Source: Ailurus styani (taxonomy: Eukaryota > Chordata > Mammalia > Carnivora > Ailuridae). From it: 64,000 nucleotides of DNA. Under the pieces are notes generated by a model that worked only from the letters and a program-made list of their open reading frames with translations, had not been told where the DNA came from and made no database searches. The stretch lies in the NCBI GenBank assembly GCA_002007465.1, contig LNAC01000032.1, forward strand, positions 2,356,286-2,420,285, in the 5' to 3' direction. Positions 1-10,140 of the stretch are shown here, piece by piece (the stretch's first letter is position 1; each line of letters starts with the position of its first letter). A program made the position numbers and the translations under genes.

Positions 1-34
1 CTGTGGAGGTGGAGGAGAGAGATTTGGTTTCTTT

Positions 35-100
35 GGTTGGTTGGTTGGTTGGTTGGTTGGTTGGTTGGCTGGTTGGCTGGTTAGCTGGTTGGCTTTTTGG
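35..100. repeat. (GGTT)n simple repeat
   Basis: About eight uninterrupted GGTT units run into a degenerate tail of GGCT and AGCT variants and a final run of T. The open frame through it encodes only a repeating Leu-Val-Gly-Trp pattern and is a by-product of the repeat. Runs of GG spaced by TT could form a weak two-tetrad G-quadruplex. Confidence 0.95.
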
Positions 101-318
101 CTGGCCTGGAATGAAGCCTGCAGCTTCCTTTCTACCTAAGAAAACACAAAAAGCTGCCAACATCCAGGGACATCAAGAAACTTATTTAACTCTAAATTAC
201 TTCAGGTGAGTAGCTCAATGCTTAAACTCTACTTTCCTTTTTAACACTAATCCCTGCATGACCAAATTGGTGTTGTAATAGGAACAGAGTTTTGTGATGT
301 ACTTTTGACAATGAACAG

Positions 319-435
319 GAAAATCTTGAGTCGAAGGAGCCCAGTAGATGAACTATATGCCACAGTTTTCACACCCAGAGCCCATGAGTCCCACGAGAGG
401 GAAAGTTCCACTTTGGCTACTCCAAAAGTGGAAGA
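319..435 (+). CDS. Candidate internal coding exon, gene not identified
   Basis: The stretch begins after an AG at 317-318 and ends before GTAAGTG at 436, an ideal splice donor in the context AGA|GTAAGT. It is 117 bases long, so both ends have the same phase. Read from its second base it is open throughout, and the open frame extends upstream to 251. The peptide is charged and hydrophilic: it opens KILSRRSP, contains a Tyr motif DELYATV (compatible with a phosphotyrosine or disordered signalling region) and ends TPKVE. An ATG at 311 lies just upstream in the same frame. The acceptor side has a weak pyrimidine tract, which counts against it; an alternative acceptor is the AG at 285-286. I do not recognise the protein. 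No other exon of the same gene is evident in the window. It could also be chance. Confidence 0.3.
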
Positions 436-1559
436 GTAAGTGTTCTTGTTCTTCCTGAGATTTGAATTCTCTTCTCCTACTTAAAATGAAGCAAAAGCTC
501 TTCATGACTAATCATTCCCTTTTGTTTTTCTATCTCTTTTCTTTCTTTTCTTCTTTGTCATCTTTTTCACCCTACTTTTCTCTTCCATTGCCATGGGAAT
601 TGGTCATGGTCTGGGTGGAGAATATGTCTTATACCTGAATACTAGAATGCAAACTCACTGAAGTCTAAGACTGTATAGAGAAGGTGCTCAAACATGCATT
701 TTTAATTAAATAGAATAAAGCCAGGACCACCCCAAGGTCTTATACTGAAGAAGTAGCTATGTCAGAAGGGGAGTAGCTCCGGCACAGGAAAGGTCAGGGT
801 GACGTGGCACATTGTTTCTCTTATCTTAGGATCCAAAAACATTTGCTTATGAGCAACTGTCTTGTTAAATAACAACTGTAGTCTTTGATACTCAGAACAT
901 AGTACAAATGTTTTTATGTTTCTGAATTCTTAAAGCATCTCAGAGCCTTCATTAAGCGGAACTCGATGAAATGGAACACTACCACCCCCCTCCAAAAAAT
1001 ATGTTAAATTTTTTTTGTCAGCCTACTTTTATGAGAAAGATCTAAATTTTAAGTGACTCACAGAGATCACAGATATAACTGACAAAAATATCTCCATGTA
1101 TACCTAGGACAGTAAACATTTAGGCCAATCTCTTAAATCTTCTACAGGCAGAGCATGTGATACTGAATGCCTAATGATCATACGTACTTAGAATTTTAAT
1201 CCTGAAGCAGAACAGACCCATGATAATGGAAGAAATACTGCTATCTTCTCTGTTCTTACTAAAGCAAGAAAAACTGCTACTGCCCTTCAGAAAGATTTTC
1301 AACAAGAGAGAATATTCTTTTTTTCTTTGCATTCCAGATAATTGAATTTCTTTTTTCATCTGCCAAAGAATGTCAGTGCTCTGATCCTTCTAAGAAATCT
1401 GGGAGTAGGAGCCTGGAATTATTTATGATTTATGCCTACTGCCATAAAGGATTTGAAGCCCTTATTCAAAGAACTGATATGACCAATATGCTAGACCCTG
1501 CCCTTGACTTTTTGACCAAAGATGTGTACTTTTTTTACTCTAACTGTAAAACAAAAGAC
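436..1559. other. Anonymous noncoding sequence
   Basis: No repeat family, RNA gene or coding signal could be recognised. If the candidate exon just upstream is real, this would be the start of its downstream intron. It includes a short C-rich run near 983-992 and T-rich tracts near 1008 and 1529. Confidence 0.5.
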
Positions 1560-1795
1560 AAAGAGTTATAGGATGACAGAGTTAGAAGGAATCTTTACTA
1601 CTGGAAACTATAGATCATCTGATAAAAAACCAAGTTCCAGAAAAGTAAAATAACCTGTCCAAGGCCAAAGAGCTCATCAGTAGTAGAAGAGAGAGAAGAA
1701 CCAGGTCCCCTGACTCCTAGACTTTTCCCATTGGCCCAGATAGTCTCCCCACTGTGCAGCTCTAAGGAGGATACTTCAATCAGGATGAGACAGAC
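1560..1795. repeat. Possible decayed MIR-like repeat
   Basis: The order of phrases resembles the antisense core and tail of MIR-type SINEs: an opening on a lesion-and-count style string, then AACCTGTCCAAGGCCAAAG where MIR has its AACTTGCCCAAGGTCACA phrase, then a stretch on removal of subject positions ending in CCTGACTCCTAG. Similarity is weak and the boundaries are guesses. Confidence 0.3.
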
Positions 1796-3297
1796 CATTT
1801 TTCAAGTCAGAATACTGGAAAATATGCCCCCAAAGTATAAAATATAAAGCCCAATTCTCATCTAAACACCAGGTTCTACCCTCTTACTTAGACTAACCCA
1901 AGGGGCACCTCAAGTGGGCTATAAACTGGGATCTCAGCTACTATGTGGCCACCACCACGTGTCTCCTTTACCTTCCAGTGTCCCTAGAGTTACTGTCCCT
2001 GGCAAAGCCACTGATCAATGGAGTCTAAGAAACACCTGCCTCTGAAAACACCAGTGTCCATCATTAGGCTTCTGGATTGCTCTCCCTGGATGGTGGGGTG
2101 GAGAGTGGTGGTGGTAGAGTCCGGCTCACGTGTTGTGGACCAGAGCTGGTAGCATCAGAAGACACCAGATCGTTAAGCCGGGAGGGGAGGCACATATAAG
2201 AGAAGGAGGTATAATAGGTTAGCAAACTAAAGAGGGTCTGAAACATGTATTGGGAGTTGGAATATGGCTCCATGGGTTCAAGTACTGAAAAAAAGGATTC
2301 CATGGGAATGCAGTCCAAGGAAATAACTGGATATTTTTCTTTTTCACATGTAGTTTTTGATGAATCAGGTCCACATGTAGGGCCTGGGGGTGGGGGTATG
2401 ACTTCTTTCTTCTCTTGTGGCAAAGCTATAGTTAATTTGGGGTGGGGCGTTCTCAAGAGCCATCTCAAGGGGGCCAAGTACCTTTTCCCCCTCACCTGTG
2501 TGCCATTGATGGTCCTCTAGTATCTAACACAGAAGAGATATTGGCTCTGGAAAAAGAGAGGCAAATTCTAAGTAAGAGTAGGAAACTCAACTTCATTTAT
2601 GAGCAGCAGTGTGTTAGTAAAGTCTAACAATTGGCTCTCTAGGAAAAACGTATACATAAATACATGCATAAGTTAACATAAATTTACGGATAATAAAGAA
2701 TGGCTGTAATGTGTCGATAAAACAGTCAAGCCTCTGTATTAGAAATTCTTTATGATCAGTTGATTTCTCACAGAATGCTTTCCTTGATTTTTATCTTACT
2801 GTTGCATTCTTAGCCACCTATGGTTATAATTCTCAAACAACTATAATTCTCACATGAATATTGGTTAATATTTTCATTTCTATTAAGGAGCAATAAACAA
2901 CAAAGACAGATGTCAGAACAATACTTGTTCATTGATGATGTAAGCAGCTGAGTCAGATAATAGTGTCTAACTACAGAAGATATTTCCTCAGTTTAGAGGG
3001 CTATCCACAATGTAATGAATACCAGCAGAAATCACATTTAAATTTATTATTACTAATGTTATTAATATGTTCTCCTTCTCTTTCTTACATCTAGATAATC
3101 AACAAAATGATAAATTAAGCCATGATTTATAGCCAATTTCTGTGATGTAAATACTCCGGAACGACCAATGTGATGTCACTGAACGTGGTCGTGAAGGAAT
3201 AGGAAGGAGCACAGCATTATACAATCTGTCCACCATACAGGTATGAGAGATGTAAATAACCCCAAGAGCATGGATCATGTTAAAATGCTATAGAATA
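1796..3297. other. Anonymous noncoding sequence
   Basis: No family was recognised. An antisense open frame of 143 codons at 2064-2495 lacks any known motif, has no convincing splice context and overlaps an equally long frame on the other strand, so it is treated as chance. The 2640-3297 part is A/T-rich with scattered ATTA motifs. Confidence 0.5.
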
Positions 3298-3459
3298 GGG
3301 GCGCCTGGGTGGCTCAGTCATTAAGCATCTGCCTTTGTCTCAGGTCATGATCTCAGGGTCCTGGTTCTCCCTCTCCCACTCCCCCTGCGTGTGTTTCCTC
3401 TCTCACTGTCTCTCTCCCTGTCGAATAAATAAATAAATAAATAATTTTTTTTAATGTAG
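3298..3459 (+). mobile_element. CAN SINE, internally deleted
   Basis: The head is GCGCCTGGGTGGCTCAGTCATTAAGC-like, followed by the conserved TCAGGTCATGATCTCAGGGTCCTGG block and then a jump straight to the CTCTCCCACTCCCCC segment. Roughly 40 bases of the middle (the ATCGAGCCCC to GAGCCTGC part) are missing. The tail is (AAAT)n plus T/A-rich bases. TAGAATA flanks it at 3291-3297 and 3460-3466 as the clearest part of an imperfect target-site duplication. The TCATTAAGC head marks the arctoid-type subfamily. Confidence 0.93.
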
Positions 3460-3466
3460 TAGAATA

Positions 3467-4737
3467 ATTTAGAAGTGGTGAATTGGGGGTATTCCTTAAC
3501 TTTGCTTTTCATATAACTTATGCAATTCTAAGTTTATATAATTTAATTTTTAATAGCGGCTGTATTTAACAAGTGGCTCACAAAATGCCAGAAAACTTAA
3601 CAATCAGCTCTCGTAAGCGGGTACACATGGGCTCTAGCATGCCACTGACGGGAAAAGACACTTTTCTGAAAATGAGTGTCAGGAAAAAGATTACTAGTTT
3701 ATAAGATATGTGTTCTTATTAAGTTATAAAGCCGCTTATTAAGAAACTGAATTTTCAAACCCTTGTCCAGTCAGTAGGTTGGGCTCTTCTGGCCAAGTGT
3801 GTGGGGGCGTTGTATTCTCCCACTTCCCCCACAGCCTGTAACCACCCCCACCAACTCTCCCACAGACACCCACCGCACAGAAGGGATTCATTTAACACAC
3901 CTCATGAGAGCTTCACCTTGTCCTCTCCAAAATAACTCTTTCTGGAGCCAATTTTTTAGTGTGATTTATTCCAAACCTTTGATGGGGAAACTTGTACTCT
4001 TGAAGCTGTTCAGATGTGCAGCCAGTGGGGAGCTCGTGGGCCACATTGGCTCCTACAGCTACAGATGCTGCGGCCAACCCTGACGCCCAGGAACACCACG
4101 TGGATTTATAACATTCCTTGAGGGGTAGCCGATCCGTAGCCTATAAATGAACGCATTATGCTTATCCACGTACATGTTTTTCATCGGTGACAGGTATTTT
4201 TATGGATTGGAGCCTTCATTTAAATGTTACATAATCCTCCTTTAATAAATAATGTGAATATTCAATATAATTGAAACAAGAAAGACTGCCTTTGTTTCAG
4301 CATAACTGGTTCAAAAATAAAAGGACTCTGCACAGATTAGAGACTGATCATCAAAAAGATGAGTTACATTAGGAGGTATGATCACACGTCTATCAAAGTG
4401 TACTCATAATGAAAGAAATACAAATGGCTTAAGAATTTTTGCCTCCTTATACGGTCATCTTGAACTCTTCAGGCCTAAGAAGCTAGAGAAATGCACCATT
4501 TGGTCAAATTACTAATTTGGCTTACCTAAAAGTAAAGCCAGGATGAGTCCATTAAAATGCTAACTTACAAAATGTTTTTTACAAAACACTTTTTAAAGAA
4601 AATTAAGTTGCATGACTCTGCAGGATTAAGACATAAGTGAAATTCTATCCACACTGTCAGGTAGAGTTTGACTTCAACAGCTTCATGTGATGAGACTGAG
4701 GTCAACCAGGCAATCTGTCACCTAATCTTAAAGAGTT
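3467..4737. other. Anonymous noncoding sequence
   Basis: A mix of A/T-rich sequence and a more GC-balanced stretch at 3790-4110. No repeat consensus or coding motif was recognised. The 94-codon frame at 3799-4083 shows no domain. Confidence 0.5.
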
Positions 4738-4812
4738 TGTATCTGTAGCATTTAGCACAATGCCTGGCTAAACACTCAAAAGGAATTTCTAAAATGAATG
4801 AATAAATGAATG
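4738..4812 (+). mobile_element. L2 LINE 3' end fragment
   Basis: The phrase pattern GCATTTAGCACAATGCCTGGC, followed by a short spacer and ATGAATGAATAAATGAATG, matches the 3' terminus of sense-strand L2. Only the terminal 75 bases or so are recognisable. Confidence 0.6.
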
Positions 4813-5334
4813 TCTTAATGACCGAAGACAGTTTATTAGCGTTATTTTTTAAAGTTCCTTCTGTTACATAGACTACAAAACATGTTTGTAATTTTACTCA
4901 TGGCACTAATTTTTTAAATAAACATTTTCCCTATTCATATTATTAAAATGTAGTCCTTTACTAAATTATCATGTTTTCAATTATGGGAGTCTATAATTCA
5001 GAAGTTATAGTATGCTTCTGTTGTTTTTTTTTCCTGTCCAGGATTCATCTCCCTTTCTGCCTTTAAGACCCTCCTGATTTTCTCCTAGGAAAATCGCTCC
5101 TTCCCAGGATACACTGAGGTTGACCCTGACCCCAATCCACAGATGGGCATAGGATCCAAATTTGGTGTGGTCCGCAGTTAGTATCCAGGGACTTGTACAC
5201 AAATCTCCTGTCGGTGTACCTGAGACATACTTATGCAAGGATCTAAGTACCTTTATTACAAGAGGATAAATAGCACGGGTGGTCTTCTGCTTGGTGAACT
5301 GTACGTAACTATCAGTGGCATGTGAGAAGCCTTG
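4813..5334. other. Anonymous noncoding sequence
   Basis: A/T-rich to 5000, then GC-balanced. Nothing was recognised beyond a T8 run near 5023. Confidence 0.5.
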
Positions 5335-6271
5335 CTTTTCTACTCAAGGCAGTGTGCTAAGCACCATCAGAGTTACAAAGACTAGTAAGACAGTCTCTAC
5401 TTTCTAAGAGCATAGAGGCCAGCTGTGGAGCCAAATGTATGCCACATCAAGCACAGCATGAGAGCTAGAACAGGTGGGCGAGCAAAGGGCTCTCTTGGGG
5501 GAAGCAAGAACTGATTCAATCTAGTTGACCTTCACTAAAAACAATTATTTCCGCACAATTTCAAAAATGGCTTGGTTTTTAACAGGTGCAATGGAAGAAG
5601 CCTCTCAAGAAAAAGGAAAAAAAAAATCTCTAGAAAGGTGCTGAACAATGAAAATGAATAAGGGACGCATGAAAGGTTGGGGTTAGGGTACAAACTAGGA
5701 ATGGAGCGCTGGTCGCATTGAGAGCTTTGAATGCCCAACAAAGGAGTTGGGCCTAACTCCACAGGCAATCCTGAGTTTCTGCAGTTTGTAAATGAATGAG
5801 CTACAAAAACCAAGCTAAAACTGAAGAGGAAAACTCAAGCAGCAGGGTGAAGGATTTCACGAACAGGAGAAAGTGTGTTGGCAGGCAGAAAAAAGTAGGG
5901 AGGACTATAGTTCCTCCAGGTAAGGAAGTGTTAGGACCTGAACCATGCACGTGCCAGAAGGCATGGACGCAAAGAAAGATATTTTAAAGGCTTCTGGACA
6001 TTGACTAAAAATACTCCTTGATAAATAATGGATATGGGAAGTAAAGGGAGGTGCCACCACCTCTTGATAGGATGACTAGGAAGCTGTTATTGCTGCTAAT
6101 CAAGTAGAAAACTCAAGTTGAACAAAGTGGGAATGCAGGCACATTTTGCACTTTTGAGATATGAGGTGCTGGTGACATAGGTAAGAGGATTTGTGAGACA
6201 ACTGCAAATGAGGATATCTAGTCAGGATGGAGTTTAGAGGGGAGGTAGAGATTTAGAAATCATGAGATCTC

Positions 6272-6422
6272 TAGGGGGGCCTAGGTGGCTCAGTCGGTTA
6301 AGCCGCTGCCTTCTGCTCAAGTCATGATCCCAGGGTCCTGGGATCAAGCCCCACGTTGGGCTCTCTGCTCAGCAGGGAGCTTCCTTCTCCCTCTCCCTCT
6401 GCCTGTGGCTCCCCCTGCTTGT

Positions 6423-6462
<40 letters not shown>

Positions 6463-6509
6463 AAAAAATAAATAAATAAAAATCTTAAAAAGTAATAAAA
6501 TTTAAAAAA
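6272..6509 (+). mobile_element. CAN SINE with perfect 18-bp target-site duplication
   Basis: A complete SINE: GGCCTAGGTGGCTCAGTCGGTTAAG head, standard middle, an expanded CT tract and an (AAAT)n tail. TAGAAATCATGAGATCTC at 6254-6271 is repeated exactly at 6510-6527. It lies within an older L2-like remnant, so it is the younger of the two. Confidence 0.97.
6424..6459. repeat. (CT)n microsatellite within SINE
   Basis: About 18 CT dinucleotides in an uninterrupted run, an expansion of the TC-rich segment of the surrounding SINE. It is a likely length-variable site. Confidence 0.95.
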
Positions 6510-6605
6510 TAGAAATCATGAGATCTCCCAAAGAGAGACTGTATGATGACACATAGTGGTACATGGAAACGAAAGAACCTCAAGGGACTCAAAAAGCAGG
6601 GTTCA

Positions 6606-6899
6606 TGTATTATGCTAAGTGAAATAAGTCAATCAGAGAAAGACAATTATATGATCTCTCTGATATGAGGAATTTGAGGGGCAGGGCAGGGGGTCGTGGG
6701 GGGTAGGGAGGGAAAAACAAGACAGGATGGGGAAGGAAACAAACCATAAAAGACTCTTAATCTCACGAAACAAACTGAGGGTTCCTGGGGGGTGGGAGGG
6801 TAGGGATAGGGTGGATGGGTTGTGGACATTGNNNNNNNNNNNNNNNNNNNNNNNNNNNNNNNNNNNNNNNNNNNNNNNNNNNNNNNNNNNNNNNNNNNN

Positions 6900-6933
<34 letters not shown>
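6606..6933 (+). mobile_element. 5'-truncated carnivore L1 3' end
   Basis: Sequence from ATGCTAAGTGAAATAAGTCA through the G-rich GAAACAAACTGAGGGTTCC block matches the 3' end of carnivore L1. It ends in a (TAA)n tail after an assembly gap. AAAGCAGGGTTCA at 6593-6605 recurs as AAAGCAGGGCTCA at 6934-6946, a 13-bp target-site duplication with one mismatch. Only the last few hundred bases of the L1 were inserted, so it carries no coding capacity. Confidence 0.88.
6832..6899. other. Assembly gap (68 N)
   Basis: A run of 68 unknown bases lies inside the L1 3' untranslated region, between a G-rich block and a (TAA)n tail. Missing sequence probably includes the rest of the L1 3' end; the true length is unknown. 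Confidence 0.99.
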
Positions 6934-6936
<3 letters not shown>

Positions 6937-6946
6937 GCAGGGCTCA

Positions 6947-7735
6947 AAACCAAAAGAATCCAGAAGCATTGAAGTGAAGGGATGGACAGTTTGAGGAAGG
7001 GCGTGATCCCCACATAACAGGTCACAGACTGGAGGAAGGTGAAGAGCGTTTGCCCATTAAAAGCTCAAGTTTGCTCATTTGACTTTAACCGAAAGCTTGA
7101 CATTTTTAAACAATTTTGTTTTATATATACATATATTTTAGAGTTTTTTCCTTTCCAGGACCAGAGCCACTTAATACACTAGTAAAACTAGATATTATGG
7201 AAAAGTGATTTAAATGAGAATAATCATTTATATTCCTTAAATCCCCCAAAAAGTAACTCAAATTTACTTTAGAAGAGAGACAAAAGAGGCTTCGATTTCC
7301 TGCTGTGTTCTGGAAGCTCAGCAATGGGAGGGCATCCAGCCTATGGGGAGGAAATTAAGGAAAACTCCTTGCTGGAGAAGTGTTTATTTTGATAGGACGA
7401 TATCACAGGCCAGAAATATTGCTTGCCGGCAAAGAGTCTCAGTGTGGTCCATACACGCTTTCTGGACATGCAGAAACCAGGAATTTTTTCTTTTTTCACC
7501 ATGTTCATCTGAGTTTAAACATTTCAAAAATTTTACATTCACAACAAAATGTTTCTCCGTTTCTCTATGCAGTTCAGTTTTAACTGAGTGCAAACTTTTG
7601 AACCAAAAAAGAGAATTATCCAAAATTCAAGGATTCCCACCCATACTGTCAATTTCCCCCAAGAAATCTTCAGCAATGAGGGCTTGCACTCAAGTATTCA
7701 GGTGCCACAGTCTTATACGTCTTCTCTAGAAGAAG
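6947..7735. other. Anonymous sequence, possibly L2 continuation at its start
   Basis: The first 100 bases (GGATGGACAGTTTGAGGAAG and following) have the purine-rich look of the antisense L2 upstream. The rest is unrecognised. Several overlapping frames of 67-128 codons at 7343-7729 contradict one another on both strands and show no motif. Confidence 0.4.
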
Positions 7736-7779
7736 CCAGAGGCACAAATCCAAGGCACCAGAGGCACAAATCCAAGGCA
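7736..7779. repeat. Perfect 22-bp tandem duplication
   Basis: CCAGAGGCACAAATCCAAGG followed by CA occurs twice in a row with no mismatch. Identity of the two copies suggests a recent duplication or a two-copy minisatellite. Surrounding sequence is anonymous. Confidence 0.97.
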
Positions 7780-7970
7780 GTCCCCGTCTCTTTGTGGCTC
7801 ATATGGCCAACCAGAGCTCCTTCTAGTTGCCAATGTCCAAGGAGGCACAACAAACCAAGCAGAACAATCTATGGGATTCTACCTTGATCCAAACCTGCCC
7901 CTGATAAGTAGGAAAGCCCACCAGTTGAACAGACATGGCAGTGGAGAGACATATGTAAAATGGAGCTGCC

Positions 7971-8047
7971 CATTGCTCCTTCTTTTTCTTCTTCCTCCTT
8001 CCTTCCCTCCCTTTCTTTCTTCCTTCCTTCTTTCCTTCCCTCTCTTT
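7971..8047. repeat. Polypyrimidine (TTCC)n tract
   Basis: A continuous run of C and T with many TTCC units. The minus strand is pure purine. It abuts the 3' end of the antisense L1 that follows, so it may represent the degenerated tail of that or another insertion. Confidence 0.9.
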
Positions 8048-8048
8048 A

Positions 8049-10140
8049 CACTTTATTGAAGGATAACTGAATCAACTGCCCATATTTCAAGTATACAATT
8101 TGATGAGCTTTGGCATATATATACCCATAAAACCATCAGTACAATCAAGATAACATTTCCATCGCCCCTCGAAAGTTTCTTTGTGACCCTTTGTAATTCC
8201 TTCTTCTCTCCATCCCCGTGCCCAGACAACCACTGGTCTGCTTTCTGTCACTGTAAACATGTTTGTATTTCAGAATTTATGTGAATGGAATAATGCAGTG
8301 TTGCATATCTATTCCTTTCTGTCTAGCTTCTTTCAGCATAATGATTCTGAGATTCATTCATATTGTTCTGTGTATCAATACTTTGCTCCTTTTATAGTAG
8401 TGTTCCATTATCTGGATATTCCATAGTTTAACTGTTTACCTACTGATAAGGCCATGGGTTGTTTGCAATTTTATGAGCAAAGCTGCTATGAACAATTGTA
8501 GACAAGTATTCATGGGGAACTATGCTTCTTTTCTCTTGGGTAAATGGGAAATAAAATGACTAGGTTATATGGTAGATATATGTTTAACTTTTTAAGAATG
8601 ACCAAATTATTTACGTAGAATTGGTAATGTTTTTTTTTTTTTAATGTCTGGTAGGATTCACAAGTAAAGTCACCTGATGTGGGGGTTTCTTTGTGGGGAT
8701 ACTCTTAATTAATTCATCATCTTTAATAGGTATAGAGTTACCTAATGTTGTCCTAAAGTTCACTGATGTGATGCTGTTTAGTCTTTTTTTTCTCTTTGTT
8801 CTTCCTTTTTGTTTATTTGTGGTGGTCTTTTCTCTTTCTCTGTTTCATTCTGGATAGTTTCTATGGCTATGTCTTCAAATTCACTATTATTTTCTGCTGT
8901 AGTGTTTAATCTACCATCAATCCCATCTAGTGTATTTTTTTCATCTCAAGTATTGGTTTTCATTGTTAGAGGTTTGATTGAGTCTTTTTTATAATCTCTT
9001 TCACATCTTTCCTTATCATGCTCATGTTTTCCTCTATTTTCTTGAACATATGAGGCATATTTATAATAGCACTTTTAATGTCCTTATCCGTTCAACATAG
9101 AATAAATGTCATTTCTGTGTCTGTTTCTACTGATTTCTTTTTCTCCTCATTATATTATGTATTTTCCCAATTCTTTGCATGCCTAATCATTTTTTACTAG
9201 AAGCAAGACATTGCAAAGTTTGGTCATGGAGTGATAGATTTTTGTTGTTGTCTTCCTTTAAATATCCTTAAACATTATTGTAGGAAAGTTAAGTTACTTA
9301 GAAACAGGTTGAGCCTTTCAAGGATTGCCTTTTTATCTTTGTTAGGCAGGTCCACAGTAACATTTAGTGTAGGGCTTGACCCCACAACTAAGGAAAGGCC
9401 TTTCTGAGCAACCTACTGAATGTCCTGTGTTTCAAGAGCTCTTTCCACTGTGAATGGTGGGGAGATAAATTATTCCTCCTGGCTCTGTGTGAGCTCCAAA
9501 GATCGTTCTACCTAAGTCTTTGCACTGACTCCAGAGCCTCAGAATTTTCCTCACATACATACACTGACCAGTTCTCAACTCAAGACTTGAGGGTACCTTT
9601 TCATATCTCCACAGCATTTTCTGTTGCTCTCTATGTAGCTTTCTCTTCTCTGGTACTTAGCCCTTAGAATTCTGCCCACATTGGCCTCCACTTTCTCCTC
9701 AACTCAGGGAAGATGGCAGTGAATCCTGGAAACAATCACTAGGCAGTGAGCTGGGTTAATCATAGGGTTCCCTTCATTTGTTTTTCTTCTCTCAGAGATC
9801 ATTGTCTTGTACTGCCTATTTTATTTTTTTTTAAGATTTATTTCTTTATTATTTTAGAGAGACAGAGAGAGCACACACAGGAGGAAAAAGGCAGAGGGAG
9901 AGAGAGAATCTCAAGCAGACTCCCCACTGAAGCCTGCCGTGGGGCTCCATCTCACAACGCTGAGATCATGACCTGAGCCAAAATTAAGAGTTGGACGCTT
10001 AACCGACTGAGCCACCCAGGCACCCCTTTTACTGCCTCTTTTAAAATAACTAAACACTATTGTTTCACTCATTCTTGCCCTTTTTTAGTTGTCTAATGCA
10101 GAAGGGTAAACACAGTCCGTTACTCCATCATAGCACAATG
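8049..10140 (-). mobile_element. Antisense L1 with large internal deletions
   Basis: On the plus strand, 8049-8630 is reverse-complement L1M 3' end (TACAATTTGATGAGC near 8094, then GCTGCTATGAACAATTG near 8482 and TTTAACTTTTTAAGAATG near 8582). About 8640-8750 resembles antisense ORF2 (TCTGGTAGGATTCAC near 8647). About 8810-9410 resembles the antisense 5' UTR and start of ORF1 (ATGTCTTCAAATTCACTA near 8870). From 9420 to 10140 it is antisense L1 5' UTR, ending with GTTACTCCATCATAG, the complement of the CATGATGGAGTAAC-like 5' start. The element therefore retains both ends but lacks most of ORF1 and ORF2. A CAN SINE is inserted at 9824-10029. Confidence 0.7.
9824..10029 (-). mobile_element. Antisense CAN SINE
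   Basis: A T-rich start and AAGATTTATTTCTTT are followed by a purine-rich body and finish at GACTGAGCCACCCAGGCACC. TACTGCCTATTTTA at about 9810-9823 recurs as TACTGCCTCTTTTA from 10030, giving a target-site duplication with one mismatch. It splits the 5' UTR of the antisense L1. Confidence 0.95.

Larger units (their letters stand above)
5335..6605 (-). mobile_element. Antisense L2-like LINE remnant
   Basis: On the plus strand the order of phrases follows reverse-complement L2: a GTGTGCTAAGCACCA lead, a TAGAACAGGTGG region, then long purine-rich text including GGATATGGGAAGTAAAGGGAGG and GAGGATATCTAGTCAGGATGGAG. It is heavily diverged. It is interrupted by a CAN SINE at 6272-6509 and truncated or interrupted by the L1 at 6606. 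L2 text may resume after 6946. I am confident that it is old repeat DNA and less sure of the exact ends. Confidence 0.5.

Noticed and set aside
2064..2495. 143-codon antisense open frame
   Set aside because: No recognised domain, a competing frame on the other strand through the same bases, and no promoter or splice context.
3298..3370. tRNA-like head with A-box and B-box resemblance, as in every CAN SINE
   Set aside because: The tRNA-Lys-derived heads are part of SINEs with tails and target duplications. None folds as an independent tRNA gene with an intact anticodon arm by eye.
6633..7025. Open frames with long Leu, Ile or Asn runs
   Set aside because: They run through the N gap and the (TAA)n tail of an L1, so they are artefacts.
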